NCBI GenBank assembly: GCA_027623995.1
Contig: JAQBUF010000035.1
Location: forward strand, 1-35,240
Reading direction: 5' to 3'
Source: Nitrospirota bacterium
GTDB taxonomy: Bacteria > Nitrospirota > Nitrospiria > Nitrospirales > UBA8639
Length of the DNA stretch: 35,240 nucleotides
Below, one piece after another: positions 9,882 through 17,562 of this stretch (position 1 is the first letter of the stretch; each line of letters begins with the position of its first letter). The notes beneath the pieces are model-generated. The model was not told where the DNA came from, ran no database searches, and saw nothing but the letters and a program-made list of their open reading frames with translations. The position numbers were made by a program, and so were the translations under genes.

Positions 9882-10177
9882 AACAACCTCCTTACATCAC
9901 TACTTTATTCTTTGGACAATTTAAGGAAAGAAAACCTGGATCAGAATCGTACATTCCCCGCTACAGGGTGTCAACTTAAGCCCAATAGGATAAATGAACA
10001 AGAACAACACCAAATCTCTTCTAAGCCTTCTTCGCAATAACCCTTCACTTCTCTTTTTTCCGCTTTCTGACAATTTAGACTCAAGTCTCCCCATGAATGC
10101 CGAAAGAATAAAGAAGAGAGATGTTTTTCAAAATAATTCCACGTGACCTTAATTCATAATCAATTCCATAGAAATTT

Positions 10178-10723
10178 ATGCAACACATTATTTCATTTTT
10201 TTTCAGACACCTATTGCTGGGACTTTGCCTTGTGTGTATTTCATCACTTTACAGCGAAGCTCAAACCTTATTTCCGAGAACTCAATTGTCCGTTTTTGAT
10301 TCACATGATAAGAAGGTGGGCAGTATCCTGGGAATGTTCAATGATAAAGCCAGCCCCTTATGGGTGGCCTTTACCATCGAAGGACAGCTGGTCGCCCTGA
10401 AAGTGACAAGGGATCAATTAAAAGGTCCAGATGGAGTGGAGGCGTATTACTTGTCTCAAGAATGTGCTGGCGAACCACATTTTAAATATTCACAAATTCA
10501 AGGAGGTAAGGGGATGCTGCCCACTGCACTCATTGGGTCTCCTGGAGAAACCGTCTATGTGGTTGATAAAAATGACCTTTCCTTAATTTTTTATCCTCAA
10601 TCTCGCCGTAATGCGTCGGGTGCCTGCGAAGGCGTCAATCTGCCCAATCCCATCAAGCTTCGGCCAGGAAAGGGTATTGTCAATTTACAAGAAGTATTCA
10701 CGCCTCCTTTCCATATTCGATAG
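10178..10723 (+). CDS. Secreted protein of unknown function
   Basis: I do not recognise this 181-residue protein. The N-terminus has a basic residue, a long hydrophobic run (about residues 10-23) and SLYSEAQ, a plausible signal peptidase I cleavage after about residue 28, so it is probably exported. The mature part is mixed alpha/beta in character with only two Cys (QECAGE and GACEGV), which could form a disulfide. No transmembrane segment follows the signal. The start is ATG 10178, with no clear Shine-Dalgarno. It stands alone, convergent with the gene at 10738. Confidence 0.6.
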   Translation: MQHIISFFFRHLLLGLCLVCISSLYSEAQTLFPRTQLSVFDSHDKKVGSILGMFNDKASPLWVAFTIEGQLVALKVTRDQLKGPDGVEAYYLSQECAGEPHFKYSQIQGGKGMLPTALIGSPGETVYVVDKNDLSLIFYPQSRRNASGACEGVNLPNPIKLRPGKGIVNLQEVFTPPFHIR

Positions 10724-10737
10724 ACCACCACCCATTA

Positions 10738-11289
10738 TTACCAGTTCCAGGACTCGGGCACCCCAGACCACCAGTTTGTAGGATGAGCCTCTTCCCAAGC
10801 CTTTCGCTCTAACCACAATTCGTCCGCTCGAGATTTATTCAGACGATTCGCCATACCGGCCGCAACATCAAATTGTTGTCGCAACCCTTCTTTGAGAATT
10901 TCCTTAGCCATCCGAGATAACATATTCGGCGGATCCACTAAATCCATCGTCCCGCGATTCACCATGGAAAGCGACAACCGTCCAACCTCGCCCCAATTGT
11001 CTTGCTTGGCCAGCCATTCCACATATCCATCAATCGCATGGTACACATAAATGAGATAGACATAGCTTTCCACTGAAGGGCTACGATCAATTTGAAGTTG
11101 GCACGCTTCTACCGCCCGACGATAGTCCCCAGCCATTAAATAGATTTTGGCCCGATGTAACGGCCGATCCGCCTGCCCAGATTCATCAGAAGCACCAGCC
11201 ACGCCTAACCCAAGGAACATCCAGGTCATGATAAATACGAGCCCAACCGCATAACCCCTAAAATTTCGTATGTGTTTACACCATCTCAT
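10738..11289 (-). CDS. Exported TPR-like protein of unknown function
   Basis: A 183-residue protein starting at ATG 11289, six bases behind GGAGGGAGGA. The open frame continues upstream, but only this start has a ribosome-binding site. A basic start and a hydrophobic segment at about residues 13-31 end in GVAGAS, so it is secreted or anchored. The body begins with one clear tetratricopeptide-like helix pair (AKIYLMAGDYRRAVEAC), then helical sequence rich in Trp at the end (WW, ESWNW). It may be a small periplasmic scaffold. Function unknown. Confidence 0.65.
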   Translation of the reverse strand: MRWCKHIRNFRGYAVGLVFIMTWMFLGLGVAGASDESGQADRPLHRAKIYLMAGDYRRAVEACQLQIDRSPSVESYVYLIYVYHAIDGYVEWLAKQDNWGEVGRLSLSMVNRGTMDLVDPPNMLSRMAKEILKEGLRQQFDVAAGMANRLNKSRADELWLERKAWEEAHPTNWWSGVPESWNW

Positions 11290-11758
11290 TGGTCCTCCCT
11301 CCAATTGGCAATTCATCATGTCGGAGATTTTCACTGTGCAGATTCCATTATTAATTTTAAAGAAGTAAACAAGAAACAGCCAAATACGTAACAAGCAGTC
11401 ACCGGCCCCTTTATTCCTTGGAAAAATTTCATCACGGTGTCGGATTTGTTTACGGATTCGTTTTTGCGTGTCAACCCTTTGAATTCTTTGAACAAGTATA
11501 GAAACTCGGTGGAAAGGGTATTTCTTACTGTCAAAAAATTTTCCACTTCTGATCAAAGCCTATGGGGATCGCGCCATTAAATGTTTACGAAACCTTACAG
11601 GGGCATATTGGAAAAACTTTTTATAAACAATGGGTTCGATCGATTCCCATATATTTTTTTCAATGTACCCAACAATGGCACAGTCAATGCATAGGAATAA
11701 ATATGAGTATCGATCCCACAAGGACAAAACACCAAATTCAGCCGAATGACACAAAAGA
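11290..11758. other. Intergenic region without a convincing gene
   Basis: This is AT-rich DNA between two divergent genes. Short open frames occur on both strands, but none has a ribosome-binding site or a recognisable product. It presumably holds the promoter of the minus-strand TPR-like gene. A TGGG...CCCA inverted repeat surrounds CGATCGAT near 11632-11650. I see nothing else to name. Confidence 0.5.
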
Positions 11759-11788
11759 GTGACAACGTCAAGGACAAATCTGTATAGT
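11759..11788 (+). promoter_or_regulatory. Candidate sigma-70 promoter of the cell-wall hydrolase gene
   Basis: GTGACA (11759-11764) and TATAGT (11783-11788) are separated by 18 bases and lie just upstream of the ribosome-binding site and ATG 11803. The leader would be very short, so this is a consensus match only. Confidence 0.35.
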
Positions 11789-11802
11789 GGGGAAGGATTC
11801 AA

Positions 11803-12387
11803 ATGAGCACATTCAAATTCACATATCAGACCAGGACGTTCATGGCCACCGCAGCCTTTGGTATATTGTTATTTGGTGTGGCTCCCTCCGCAGTGGCTCC
11901 TGCCATGAAAGCCAAAGGACTCTTAGCCGATTCCAGCCCCCAAACTTCACTGAATTCGTTTGTAGAAAATGAAGATGTACGGCAAACCTACCCTACCCCA
12001 GAGGACCTTGCCGCCTTGACCATTTATTTGGAGGCTCGTGGGGAAAGTTTTGCAGGCAAGATGGCAGTAGCAGCGGTGATTAGAAATCGAATGAAGTTGA
12101 AATATCACAGTGACGGCACGGTAAAAGGTACAGTCCTCAAACGTAAGCAGTTTCAACCGTGGAATCGACAACAACCCCACCAGGTATTAGCGAATTTTAA
12201 CAAGCGGAGAATGCAGGATAGTCTTTTAGCCTGGCGACTCGTTCAGGATGGGCGAAATGTGGTTGATGGTGCCGTACTCTTCTATAATCCTCAAATCGCT
12301 CAAACTCCACAGTGGGCCAAAGTTGGGCACCGAGTGGCCACGATAGGTGGACATGAATTCTATGTCCCCTCTCGCCAAGAAACCTAA
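11803..12387 (+). CDS. Cell-wall hydrolase, SleB family (Hydrolase_2)
   Basis: Predicted exported peptidoglycan hydrolase of 194 residues. The N-terminus has a hydrophobic signal or anchor segment (about residues 14-33, ending APSAVA). The catalytic domain covers about 65-190: it opens with LAALTIYLEARGE, where Glu77 is the likely catalytic acid, then MAVAAVIRNR, the KRKQFQPW segment and a closing GAVLFYNP...HEFYVP. This is the SleB/CwlJ lytic-transglycosylase-type fold found in many non-sporing bacteria, where it remodels the sacculus. The start is ATG 11803 behind GGGGAAGGA. It is a stand-alone gene followed by a hairpin terminator. Confidence 0.85.
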   Translation: MSTFKFTYQTRTFMATAAFGILLFGVAPSAVAPAMKAKGLLADSSPQTSLNSFVENEDVRQTYPTPEDLAALTIYLEARGESFAGKMAVAAVIRNRMKLKYHSDGTVKGTVLKRKQFQPWNRQQPHQVLANFNKRRMQDSLLAWRLVQDGRNVVDGAVLFYNPQIAQTPQWAKVGHRVATIGGHEFYVPSRQET

Positions 12388-12439
12388 CTCCTAGCTTTTT
12401 CAGCAATTCTCCATACATTCAGTCTCAAAAATTTCAGTT

Positions 12440-12480
12440 GTGCCAGAAATTCAATTTTTCTGGGCACACGCCTTCTTTTT
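12440..12480 (+). terminator. Candidate intrinsic terminator after the cell-wall hydrolase
   Basis: GTGCCAGAAA (12440-12449) pairs, with one bulged G, with TTTCTGGGCAC (12456-12466), and a T/C-rich CCTTCTTTTT tract follows. It lies 53 bases past the stop codon. Confidence 0.5.
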
Positions 12481-12508
12481 CCTAGAAGGAACACCTGAGG
12501 CCAGATGT

Positions 12509-12757
12509 CTAAGAAGAATGGATAAACCTTCGGGGTTCGGTGAAAAGGGAACAGAGAGTCGCATTGAAGAGGGGCTTTAAAGGAATGAGGTGAGGGTGTT
12601 TACAGGAAGGACATAAGCAATGTGAAACTGATCCACCAGGAGCAATTCTTCCAATGGATTTCACGATAGAAACCACTCCTGCGAGGACGCCACAATCTGG
12701 AAATCCAACAAAACCACAGTTGGGACACACGCACCGAATTTCTTGATCCCAACCCAT
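12509..12757 (-). CDS. Small zinc-ribbon-like protein
   Basis: About 82 residues from ATG 12757; a GTG at 12799 would add 14 residues, and neither start has a strong ribosome-binding site. Two Cys knuckles are visible: CVCPNC near residues 9-14, and CLCPSCKHPH about 40 residues later. An extra Cys is in FPDCG. These could bind one zinc ion. It lies just downstream of the sigma factor on the same strand, so it could be cotranscribed with it. I do not recognise the family, and it could be a spurious ORF. Confidence 0.4.
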   Translation of the reverse strand: MGWDQEIRCVCPNCGFVGFPDCGVLAGVVSIVKSIGRIAPGGSVSHCLCPSCKHPHLIPLKPLFNATLCSLFTEPRRFIHSS

Positions 12758-12845
12758 ATTCACCAAGATACTTAGAAGATTAGACCGTACTAGCGCCACG
12801 GAATCAGAATGCCCACATTCCCACCCGTACTCTCAAGAGCTTGAG

Positions 12846-13691
12846 CTATGTGGTTTCGGCATCCTGAAGATCTGTTCCAAGTGTCAACAAGGCTTCGCGC
12901 AATCGAATTAATGCATCACCATGGACTCGGCAAATTCCTGATTCGGTGAGCCCATGGGTTTCGCCAATGGCTTTCATCGTCATCCCTGAAAAGTAGTACT
13001 GCGTAATAATGGCTTGTTGGCGCTCGGGCAGTAGAGCAATGGCAGACTGGAGCACATCCCCCACCTGATTCGAAATACAGGCAGCCAGTGGATCCACTTG
13101 ATCTTTGGCGGGCAGCATATCTTTGAGTGTGCCCCCTTCGTCCTCTTCTCCAACCCATTCGTCGAGACTCAATACCGTGGCTTCCTTCATGAGGGACGCC
13201 CCCATATCTTCGGGCGCAATACCTAACATTTCGGCGATTTCATCTTGTGTCGGAGGCCGGCCAACCGTCCGCACAAATTCCGCCGAGGCCTGTTGATATT
13301 TTTCAATTCTGGCGCGAACAGATCGAGGCACCCAATCCATGGCTCGGATTTCATCAAGCATTGCGCCTCGAATACGGTATTCAGCAAAGGTACGAAATTT
13401 GATATCACGTGACGGATCATAACGGGACATCGCCGATAGGAGCCCCATGACCCCTGCACTCGTGAGGTCTTCCACATCAAGGGCCGCTGGATTACGAAGA
13501 ACGAGTTCTGTTGCTATGCGACGAACGATAGGAAGAAAGTCTCGAACAAGTTGATCCGGGTCCTTGCCTGCAAAGGCGGGATCAATTGTTCTCTCCTGCC
13601 CAGGAGAAGGGCTGCTTTCAGCCATAGTTGGCATGGCTGGCTTGGCTCGTAATCCCTTTAGTTTTAACCCACCCACTCGATGTCGATACAT
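12846..13691 (-). CDS. fliA: RNA polymerase sigma factor, FliA/WhiG (sigma-28) type
   Basis: Group 3 sigma factor of 281 residues that directs RNA polymerase to its own promoter set, classically late flagellar and chemotaxis genes. Region 2 contains DLTSAGVMGLLSAMSRYD and FRTFAEYRIRGAMLDEIRAMDWVPRSVR, a hallmark of the FliA/WhiG group. Region 3 carries GRPPTQDEIAEMLG. Region 4 carries ALLPERQQAIITQYYF and an HTH with LTESGICRVHGDALIRLR. The start is ATG 13691, behind AAGGA; the frame is open further upstream, but through the terminator. A riboswitch-like leader precedes it. No flagellar genes are visible in the window, so its regulon is inferred. Confidence 0.88.
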   Translation of the reverse strand: MYRHRVGGLKLKGLRAKPAMPTMAESSPSPGQERTIDPAFAGKDPDQLVRDFLPIVRRIATELVLRNPAALDVEDLTSAGVMGLLSAMSRYDPSRDIKFRTFAEYRIRGAMLDEIRAMDWVPRSVRARIEKYQQASAEFVRTVGRPPTQDEIAEMLGIAPEDMGASLMKEATVLSLDEWVGEEDEGGTLKDMLPAKDQVDPLAACISNQVGDVLQSAIALLPERQQAIITQYYFSGMTMKAIGETHGLTESGICRVHGDALIRLREALLTLGTDLQDAETT

Positions 13692-13716
13692 CTTGGTTTG
13701 TCCTTGTGAAATCGAT

Positions 13717-13750
13717 AAAAAAATGCCCACTTCTCAAACGAGAATGGGCA
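13717..13750 (-). terminator. Intrinsic terminator in the leader of the sigma factor gene
   Basis: On the minus strand TGCCCATTCTC, loop GTTT, GAGAAGTGGGCA forms a stem of about 11 pairs with one bulge, followed directly by seven T residues. It ends 26 bases before the sigma factor ATG and just before its AAGGA site. No gene lies immediately upstream in this direction, so its likely role is attenuation of this leader. Confidence 0.8.
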
Positions 13751-13774
13751 CACATCAAAACCAATTCGAGACTG

Positions 13775-13885
13775 TTCCAGTTCAGCAACCAGACGAACCC
13801 TTGGATGTTAAGCACCCAAACTCAGGTCTCTCGGCTTTGCGCCCTACCCTCTCGAGCAGTTTGCTATTGTCACCTGTGCTCTCAA
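13775..13885 (-). ncRNA. Candidate cyclic-di-GMP-I (GEMM) riboswitch aptamer
   Basis: On the minus strand the leader reads AGCAAAC, then hairpin CTGCTC-GAGA-GGGTAG (13844-13859) closed by a GNRA tetraloop, then GGCGCAAAGCC (13833-13843). The last matches the GEMM core GACGCAAAGCC at 10 of 11 positions. A second arm follows: AGAC (13826-13829) pairs with GTCT (13791-13794) and encloses TTGGGTG-CTTAA-CATCCAA (13801-13819). It closes with CTGGTTGCTGAA, like the 3' consensus GGTTGCCGA. The order of core motif, GNRA hairpin and second hairpin is that of class I c-di-GMP aptamers. The intrinsic terminator and sigma factor gene lie directly downstream. Whether the ligand is c-di-GMP or cGAMP cannot be told by eye. 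Confidence 0.72.
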
Positions 13886-13891
13886 TGATTG

Positions 13892-14245
13892 TTGTCGATG
13901 TCCTCCTTACGGCTGAATACGAACACCTCTGGATTCGTCACCCTTGATCCGTGGTGGCTTCGTTCTCATGAGATTCAAATTTCAGACAAAACCTTTTACG
14001 CCTGATTGTTGCCTTGTCGGGAAAATTTAAAAAATCATAAGTTAATTTTCGGTTCACCCCAGGCATTTTTTTTGAGACAGGAGAAAGAAGCAGGCAAGAC
14101 AACATCGAACAAGGAAAAATGAGAAAAACACACACGAATTTGCATGTTATTTGCGGGGTAATTTATTTGGGGTCCAGAATGTATCTCCTGACACTTCCCT
14201 GTATTTCCAGGCACCTGATCAATAACTACATTAGATTGAATTACT
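13892..14245. other. Intergenic region between sigma factor leader and TPR gene
   Basis: No convincing gene is present. It must contain the start of the riboswitch transcript on the minus strand, but no clear -35/-10 pair stands out there. It is AT-rich and has a few short open frames without ribosome-binding sites. Confidence 0.5.
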
Positions 14246-14273
14246 TTGGATTGATCGTGGTATCTGTTACAAT
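14246..14273 (+). promoter_or_regulatory. Candidate promoter of the secreted TPR gene
   Basis: TTGGAT (14246-14251) and TACAAT (14268-14273) with a 16-base spacer lie about 95 bases upstream of ATG 14368. This is a consensus match only. Confidence 0.35.
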
Positions 14274-14367
14274 TTCACCACTGAATCAAATCCGTTATTT
14301 TTTGGAACACGATGACTTCCAAACTGTGCTAGTTGCCGTGGACTCAATCACTCGTTGAATTTAAACA

Positions 14368-15075
14368 ATGCAGCGTTCATTCACATGTATATTTGGTTTC
14401 TTGCTGATGGTCGGTGTTCATGCTGTTGCCGTAGCAGAAACTGAGAGTTGGGAAACTCTTAATACGGCGGGGATGCTGGCCTACCAAGAAAAAAATTTCA
14501 TCACGGCCAAAAAACTTTTTGAACGCGCCTTAGATCCCCTTGAACAGGGAGAGCATCCAGACCCTCGCACGGCGATGACCTTTAATAACCTCGGAGCCGT
14601 ATATGAAAAGCTTGGAGAGTTTGAACAAGCAGAATTGCGGTATCGCAATTCGTTGGCCATCATAGAAATTATCCAAGGCCCAAACCATCCGGATATCGCT
14701 ATGAGTTTGAACAACCTCGCCTCGTTGTATTTCTCACAAAAAGAATTCGGAAAAGCCGAACCCTTGTGGCAAAGGTCCTTGGGGATTAGCGAAAGCATCT
14801 TAGGCGACAGCCATCCACATTTAGTTCAACCACTAGTGACCTTAGGAATCGTCACGCAGGCCCAACATAAATTTGATCAGGCTGAAACCTTCTATCTCCG
14901 CGCCATTCACATCACGGAACATTCCCTCACCCCTCACCATCCAGGACTTCTCCCCTTGTATGAACGGTATGCCACGTTACTTCACCAAGCTGACCGCAAG
15001 GGAGAAGCGGAAATCGTTCAACAAAAAATTGAATCAATTCGATCTGAGAATAGGATGGCACCCATCACGCCTTGA
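14368..15075 (+). CDS. Exported tetratricopeptide-repeat protein (kinesin-light-chain-like TPRs)
   Basis: A 235-residue protein with a signal peptide (hydrophobic residues 4-22, AVAVA then ETES). At least four 42-residue TPR units of the kinesin-light-chain style follow, from about residue 28 to 225. Each has an N-N-L-A/G and Y...G/EFxxAE pattern and a conserved HPD/HPH/HPG at the turn: AMTFNNLGAVYEKLGEFEQAE, then AMSLNNLASLYFSQKEFGKAE, and so on. These form a protein-binding superhelix, here in the periplasm or envelope. The binding partner is unknown. The start is ATG 14368, which lacks a clear Shine-Dalgarno. An Lhr relic begins directly after it in the same frame. Confidence 0.82.
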   Translation: MQRSFTCIFGFLLMVGVHAVAVAETESWETLNTAGMLAYQEKNFITAKKLFERALDPLEQGEHPDPRTAMTFNNLGAVYEKLGEFEQAELRYRNSLAIIEIIQGPNHPDIAMSLNNLASLYFSQKEFGKAEPLWQRSLGISESILGDSHPHLVQPLVTLGIVTQAQHKFDQAETFYLRAIHITEHSLTPHHPGLLPLYERYATLLHQADRKGEAEIVQQKIESIRSENRMAPITP

Positions 15076-16017
15076 ATTCTTCATACTGAGATAAACCTTG
15101 GGATTCCCGATTCGACGAGTTATAGCCCCGACGCCCTGGATTATCTGTGTTTACGCGTCGCCGTCACCTGAGGGCGACTGACCCTTCTGGCTTTTGATAA
15201 CGATCTGATCAATGCCAAGCACCGAAAGCGTATCATCCCCACGAGTCTCGCTCCCATTACTGTATTTCCACGAAATGATGCTGAATGGCTGCTCGCGTTA
15301 ACTCGCCAAAGCCCCAAAGTCGTCCAAGCCCTGCTGCCAGATAGGCTCAGTGCTGTTGCCCACAATGTGTATTCGTATCTCAGTCAACGAAGGGCAAGTT
15401 TTTTTACCGATAGCACGCGAGGAACAGGACAACTCCAAGCCGAAGTGGAACAGGGTTTGTGGGAAGTGGTCAGTGTGGGATTGGTCACAGCAGATGGGTT
15501 CGATAATCTTCGGTCTCTGCTCGACCCCAAGCGCCGACGAGGAATTGGCCGCCACCAAAAGCAACGACCGCGCCATGCCATCGGACGATGGTCCTTACTC
15601 ACATCTCATCCCAATGAAGATGATAATTCTGGGACTTCAACTACCGACCCAACCGAAGCCTGGGCACGGCAATTACTCAAACGCTATGGCATCGTGTTTC
15701 GAGATTTATTAAAACGCGAGTCTCTTTCCCTACCATGGCGAGATTTGTTGATGATCTATCGTCGATTAGAACTACGCGGAGAAATTCGTGGCGGACGCTT
15801 TGTGTCCGGTTTCACCGGTGAACAATTTGGATTACCTGAAGCGGTAGAAGCCCTGCGTGCGGTCCGGAAAGATCCTCAGGCTGGAGCACAAGAAATACGA
15901 CTATCCGGGTCTGATCCGCTCAACCTCGTCGGCATCATTCTCCCCGGCGACCGAATACCTGCACACCCCTCCCAACAGGTGATTTACCAAAACGGAGTTC
16001 CAATGGCTTCCCCCTAA
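15076..16017 (+). pseudogene. lhr: Decayed C-terminal fragment of an Lhr-type ATP-dependent helicase
   Basis: One frame reads from the end of the TPR gene to TAA 16017, about 313 codons with a single TGA at 15169-15171. It matches the C-terminal domain of Lhr superfamily-2 helicases: SPDALDYLCL, then stop-GRL where relatives read WGRL, then IIPTSLAPITVFPRND, VEQGLWEVVSVGLVTADGFDNLRSLL, GRWSLL, WARQLLKRYGIVFRDLL, WRDLLMIYRRLELRGEIRGGRFVSGFTGEQFGLPEAVEALR and SDPLNLVGIILPG. The roughly 1,000-residue helicase core is absent. A GTG at 15367 would give 216 residues without a ribosome-binding site. I take it as a relic rather than a new small protein. Confidence 0.75.
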
Positions 16018-16160
16018 CAAAACACCAAATCAGCATAATCCCCATCACTGTTTCTGGATTTTTCGTTATCACTTATTAAAGACGGCATTTTTACAGCTGA
16101 GAATGAACTTCTCAGTCTAACAATCTTACGATCGCCCTGAGAGAAGTTGCCCAAGTTTCG

Positions 16161-16190
16161 TTGACAAGGTTCACTGAATATTGATAGATA
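16161..16190 (+). promoter_or_regulatory. Candidate promoter of the Cld/HemQ-family gene
   Basis: A perfect TTGACA (16161-16166) is followed after 18 bases by TAGATA (16185-16190), a weak -10. The palindrome ACGCG-GGT-CGCGT (16190-16202) sits where transcription would start. The gene's ribosome-binding site AGGGAGGG is at 16226-16233. Confidence 0.4.
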
Positions 16191-16239
16191 CGCGGGTCGC
16201 GTTATTACATCATTATTAGCTTTTCAGGGAGGGTCTCAC

Positions 16240-16947
16240 ATGGCTGAAGGGAAAGAGCCAGCCAAACGGCAATTCGTCAACTTTAGCTACCATAAGGTTG
16301 ATCCAGCCTGGAGGCGACTCCCTCAAGATGAGCGAGAAGCTGGCAAGCAGGAATTTGTTAAGGCTATCGAAGAGTATACAGGGAAAATCATTATCGTCCC
16401 CTATTCAACCGTGGGAATTCGAGGTGATTGCGATTTTCTGTTGTGGCGCATCTCTTATGAACTCGAACTCTTTCAGGAACAAATGTCGAAAGCCTTATCC
16501 ACGGGACTTGGACAATACCTCACAACACCCTACTCCTATCTGTCCATGACCAAACGATCGGTTTATGTTGATAGCCATGTGCATGAAGACCAAGAAGGCC
16601 GCCGATTAAAAATCACTCCAGGACGAAGCAAGTATATTTTTGTCTACCCCTTTGAAAAAACGCGGGAATGGTACTTGCTGACCAAGGCCGCTCGACAGGG
16701 GATGATGGATGAACATATTGAGATTGGACATAAATATCCTTCGGTGAAACTCAACACCACCTATTCCTTTGGTCTTGATGATCAAGAGTTTGTCGTGGCG
16801 TTCGAGACCGACCATCCAGAAGATTTCCTTGACCTTGTGATGAATCTTCGTGAAGCTGAGGGAAGTCGCTACACAAAACGCGACATTCCAATCTTTACCT
16901 GTATCATGAAGAGTTTAAAGGAAATGGTGGATACCCTCGGCGGTTAA
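16240..16947 (+). CDS. Chlorite dismutase/HemQ-family heme protein
   Basis: A 235-residue b-type-heme protein family member starting at ATG 16240 behind AGGGAGGG. Typical blocks are FVNFSYHKVDPAWR, GIRGDCDFLLWR, YVYPF-type FVYPFEKTREWYLL, MMDEHIEIG with proximal heme ligand His159, and TTYSFGLDDQEFVVAFE. Chlorite dismutases carry a catalytic Arg 13 residues after the proximal His; here the corresponding region reads Lys170-Leu171-Asn172, with no Arg. Coproheme decarboxylases (HemQ/ChdC) also lack that Arg, so a heme-biosynthesis or peroxidase-like role fits better than chlorite detoxification. There is no signal peptide. It is a single gene, not in an operon with hem genes. Confidence 0.8.
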   Translation: MAEGKEPAKRQFVNFSYHKVDPAWRRLPQDEREAGKQEFVKAIEEYTGKIIIVPYSTVGIRGDCDFLLWRISYELELFQEQMSKALSTGLGQYLTTPYSYLSMTKRSVYVDSHVHEDQEGRRLKITPGRSKYIFVYPFEKTREWYLLTKAARQGMMDEHIEIGHKYPSVKLNTTYSFGLDDQEFVVAFETDHPEDFLDLVMNLREAEGSRYTKRDIPIFTCIMKSLKEMVDTLGG

Positions 16948-17313
16948 ATCAAGCCATTTATCCGGCCTGGACAACCAAGCGGTTGCTTAGCTTTGCAACC
17001 TCCACGAATCAAATGAAGTTTGCGCGATGACCTTAAGGAACGAATTTGTCACGTTCCAGGACCTCCCCTCTCTTTCCTGCAACCCATGGCTTCCTAATGC
17101 CGGCCTAACTCGTTGGATTCGGCGGGATCCGCACGGCATTCGTCATTTCACTTAGAGTTTTTATGGCATACGTCATTTGGCGCAGAGGCTATTTTATCGA
17201 AAAAGCCTAATGATTCCGGCAAACCTCCTGGTCAAAAACAGGGATTTTTTTGACAGTCTCGCCTCCAGTATGCTATCCACAAAGTGGTCGTAATAAGGGT
17301 TAGGTTGCATGTC
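16948..17313. other. Intergenic region with hairpins and a direct repeat
   Basis: No gene is seen. Hairpins are GGTTGC/GCAACC (16981-17000) and GGAACG/CGTTCC (17037-17057). GGCATTCGTCATTT at 17135-17148 is repeated with one change at 17165-17178, a 30-base period. Near 17227-17252 a weak stem CCTG/CAGG is followed by seven T residues. The gene at 17314 has AAGGG and TTAGG upstream as a possible ribosome-binding region. Confidence 0.5.
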
Positions 17314-17544
17314 ATGGAACACACTCCGGAACAAGAAAAAGATATTTTATTTGCCACCCGAGACAAAGATGGTGCCGTCACCCTATATGCTGACGAAGAA
17401 TGGGCTGTGGAGCGTGGGGCAGATCCGTCCCAACTTCATATGGTCGAGATCCCACGAGAATTATATTCCAAGGGAACGATTCAAGAAGTCCGAGAATTCG
17501 TGGCCTCGTACCTAGAAGACCGGCAAGGACAATCACCTCAATAA
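17314..17544 (+). CDS. Small acidic protein of unknown function
   Basis: A 76-residue protein from ATG 17314, reading MEHTPEQEKDILFATRDKDGAV. It is rich in Glu and Asp and has no signal peptide, membrane segment or Cys. The sequence looks like a short beta-hairpin (VTLYADEEWAVER) plus a helix near the C-terminus (IQEVREFVASYLED). The gene ends 18 bases before the next one, so the two are probably cotranscribed. An upstream GTG at 17284 or TTG at 17305 is possible but less well placed. I do not recognise it. Confidence 0.55.
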   Translation: MEHTPEQEKDILFATRDKDGAVTLYADEEWAVERGADPSQLHMVEIPRELYSKGTIQEVREFVASYLEDRQGQSPQ

Positions 17545-17562
17545 AAAAGAGAATAGTTTCCT

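Noticed and set aside
11290-11556. N-terminal extension of the exported TPR-like protein
   Set aside because: The only good ribosome-binding site and the signal peptide belong to ATG 11289; the extension has neither.
11560-11802. 80-codon open frame on the minus strand upstream of the cell-wall hydrolase
   Set aside because: No ribosome-binding site, no family resemblance, and it covers the likely promoter of the plus-strand hydrolase gene.
14119-14358. 79-codon plus-strand frame before the TPR gene
   Set aside because: No ribosome-binding site or recognisable sequence; a better promoter candidate lies inside it.
16981-17000. GGTTGC-TTAGCTTT-GCAACC as a second GEMM-like element (TTGCAAAGC on the minus strand)
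   Set aside because: Only seven core bases match, there is no GNRA hairpin or second arm, and no gene lies downstream in that direction.
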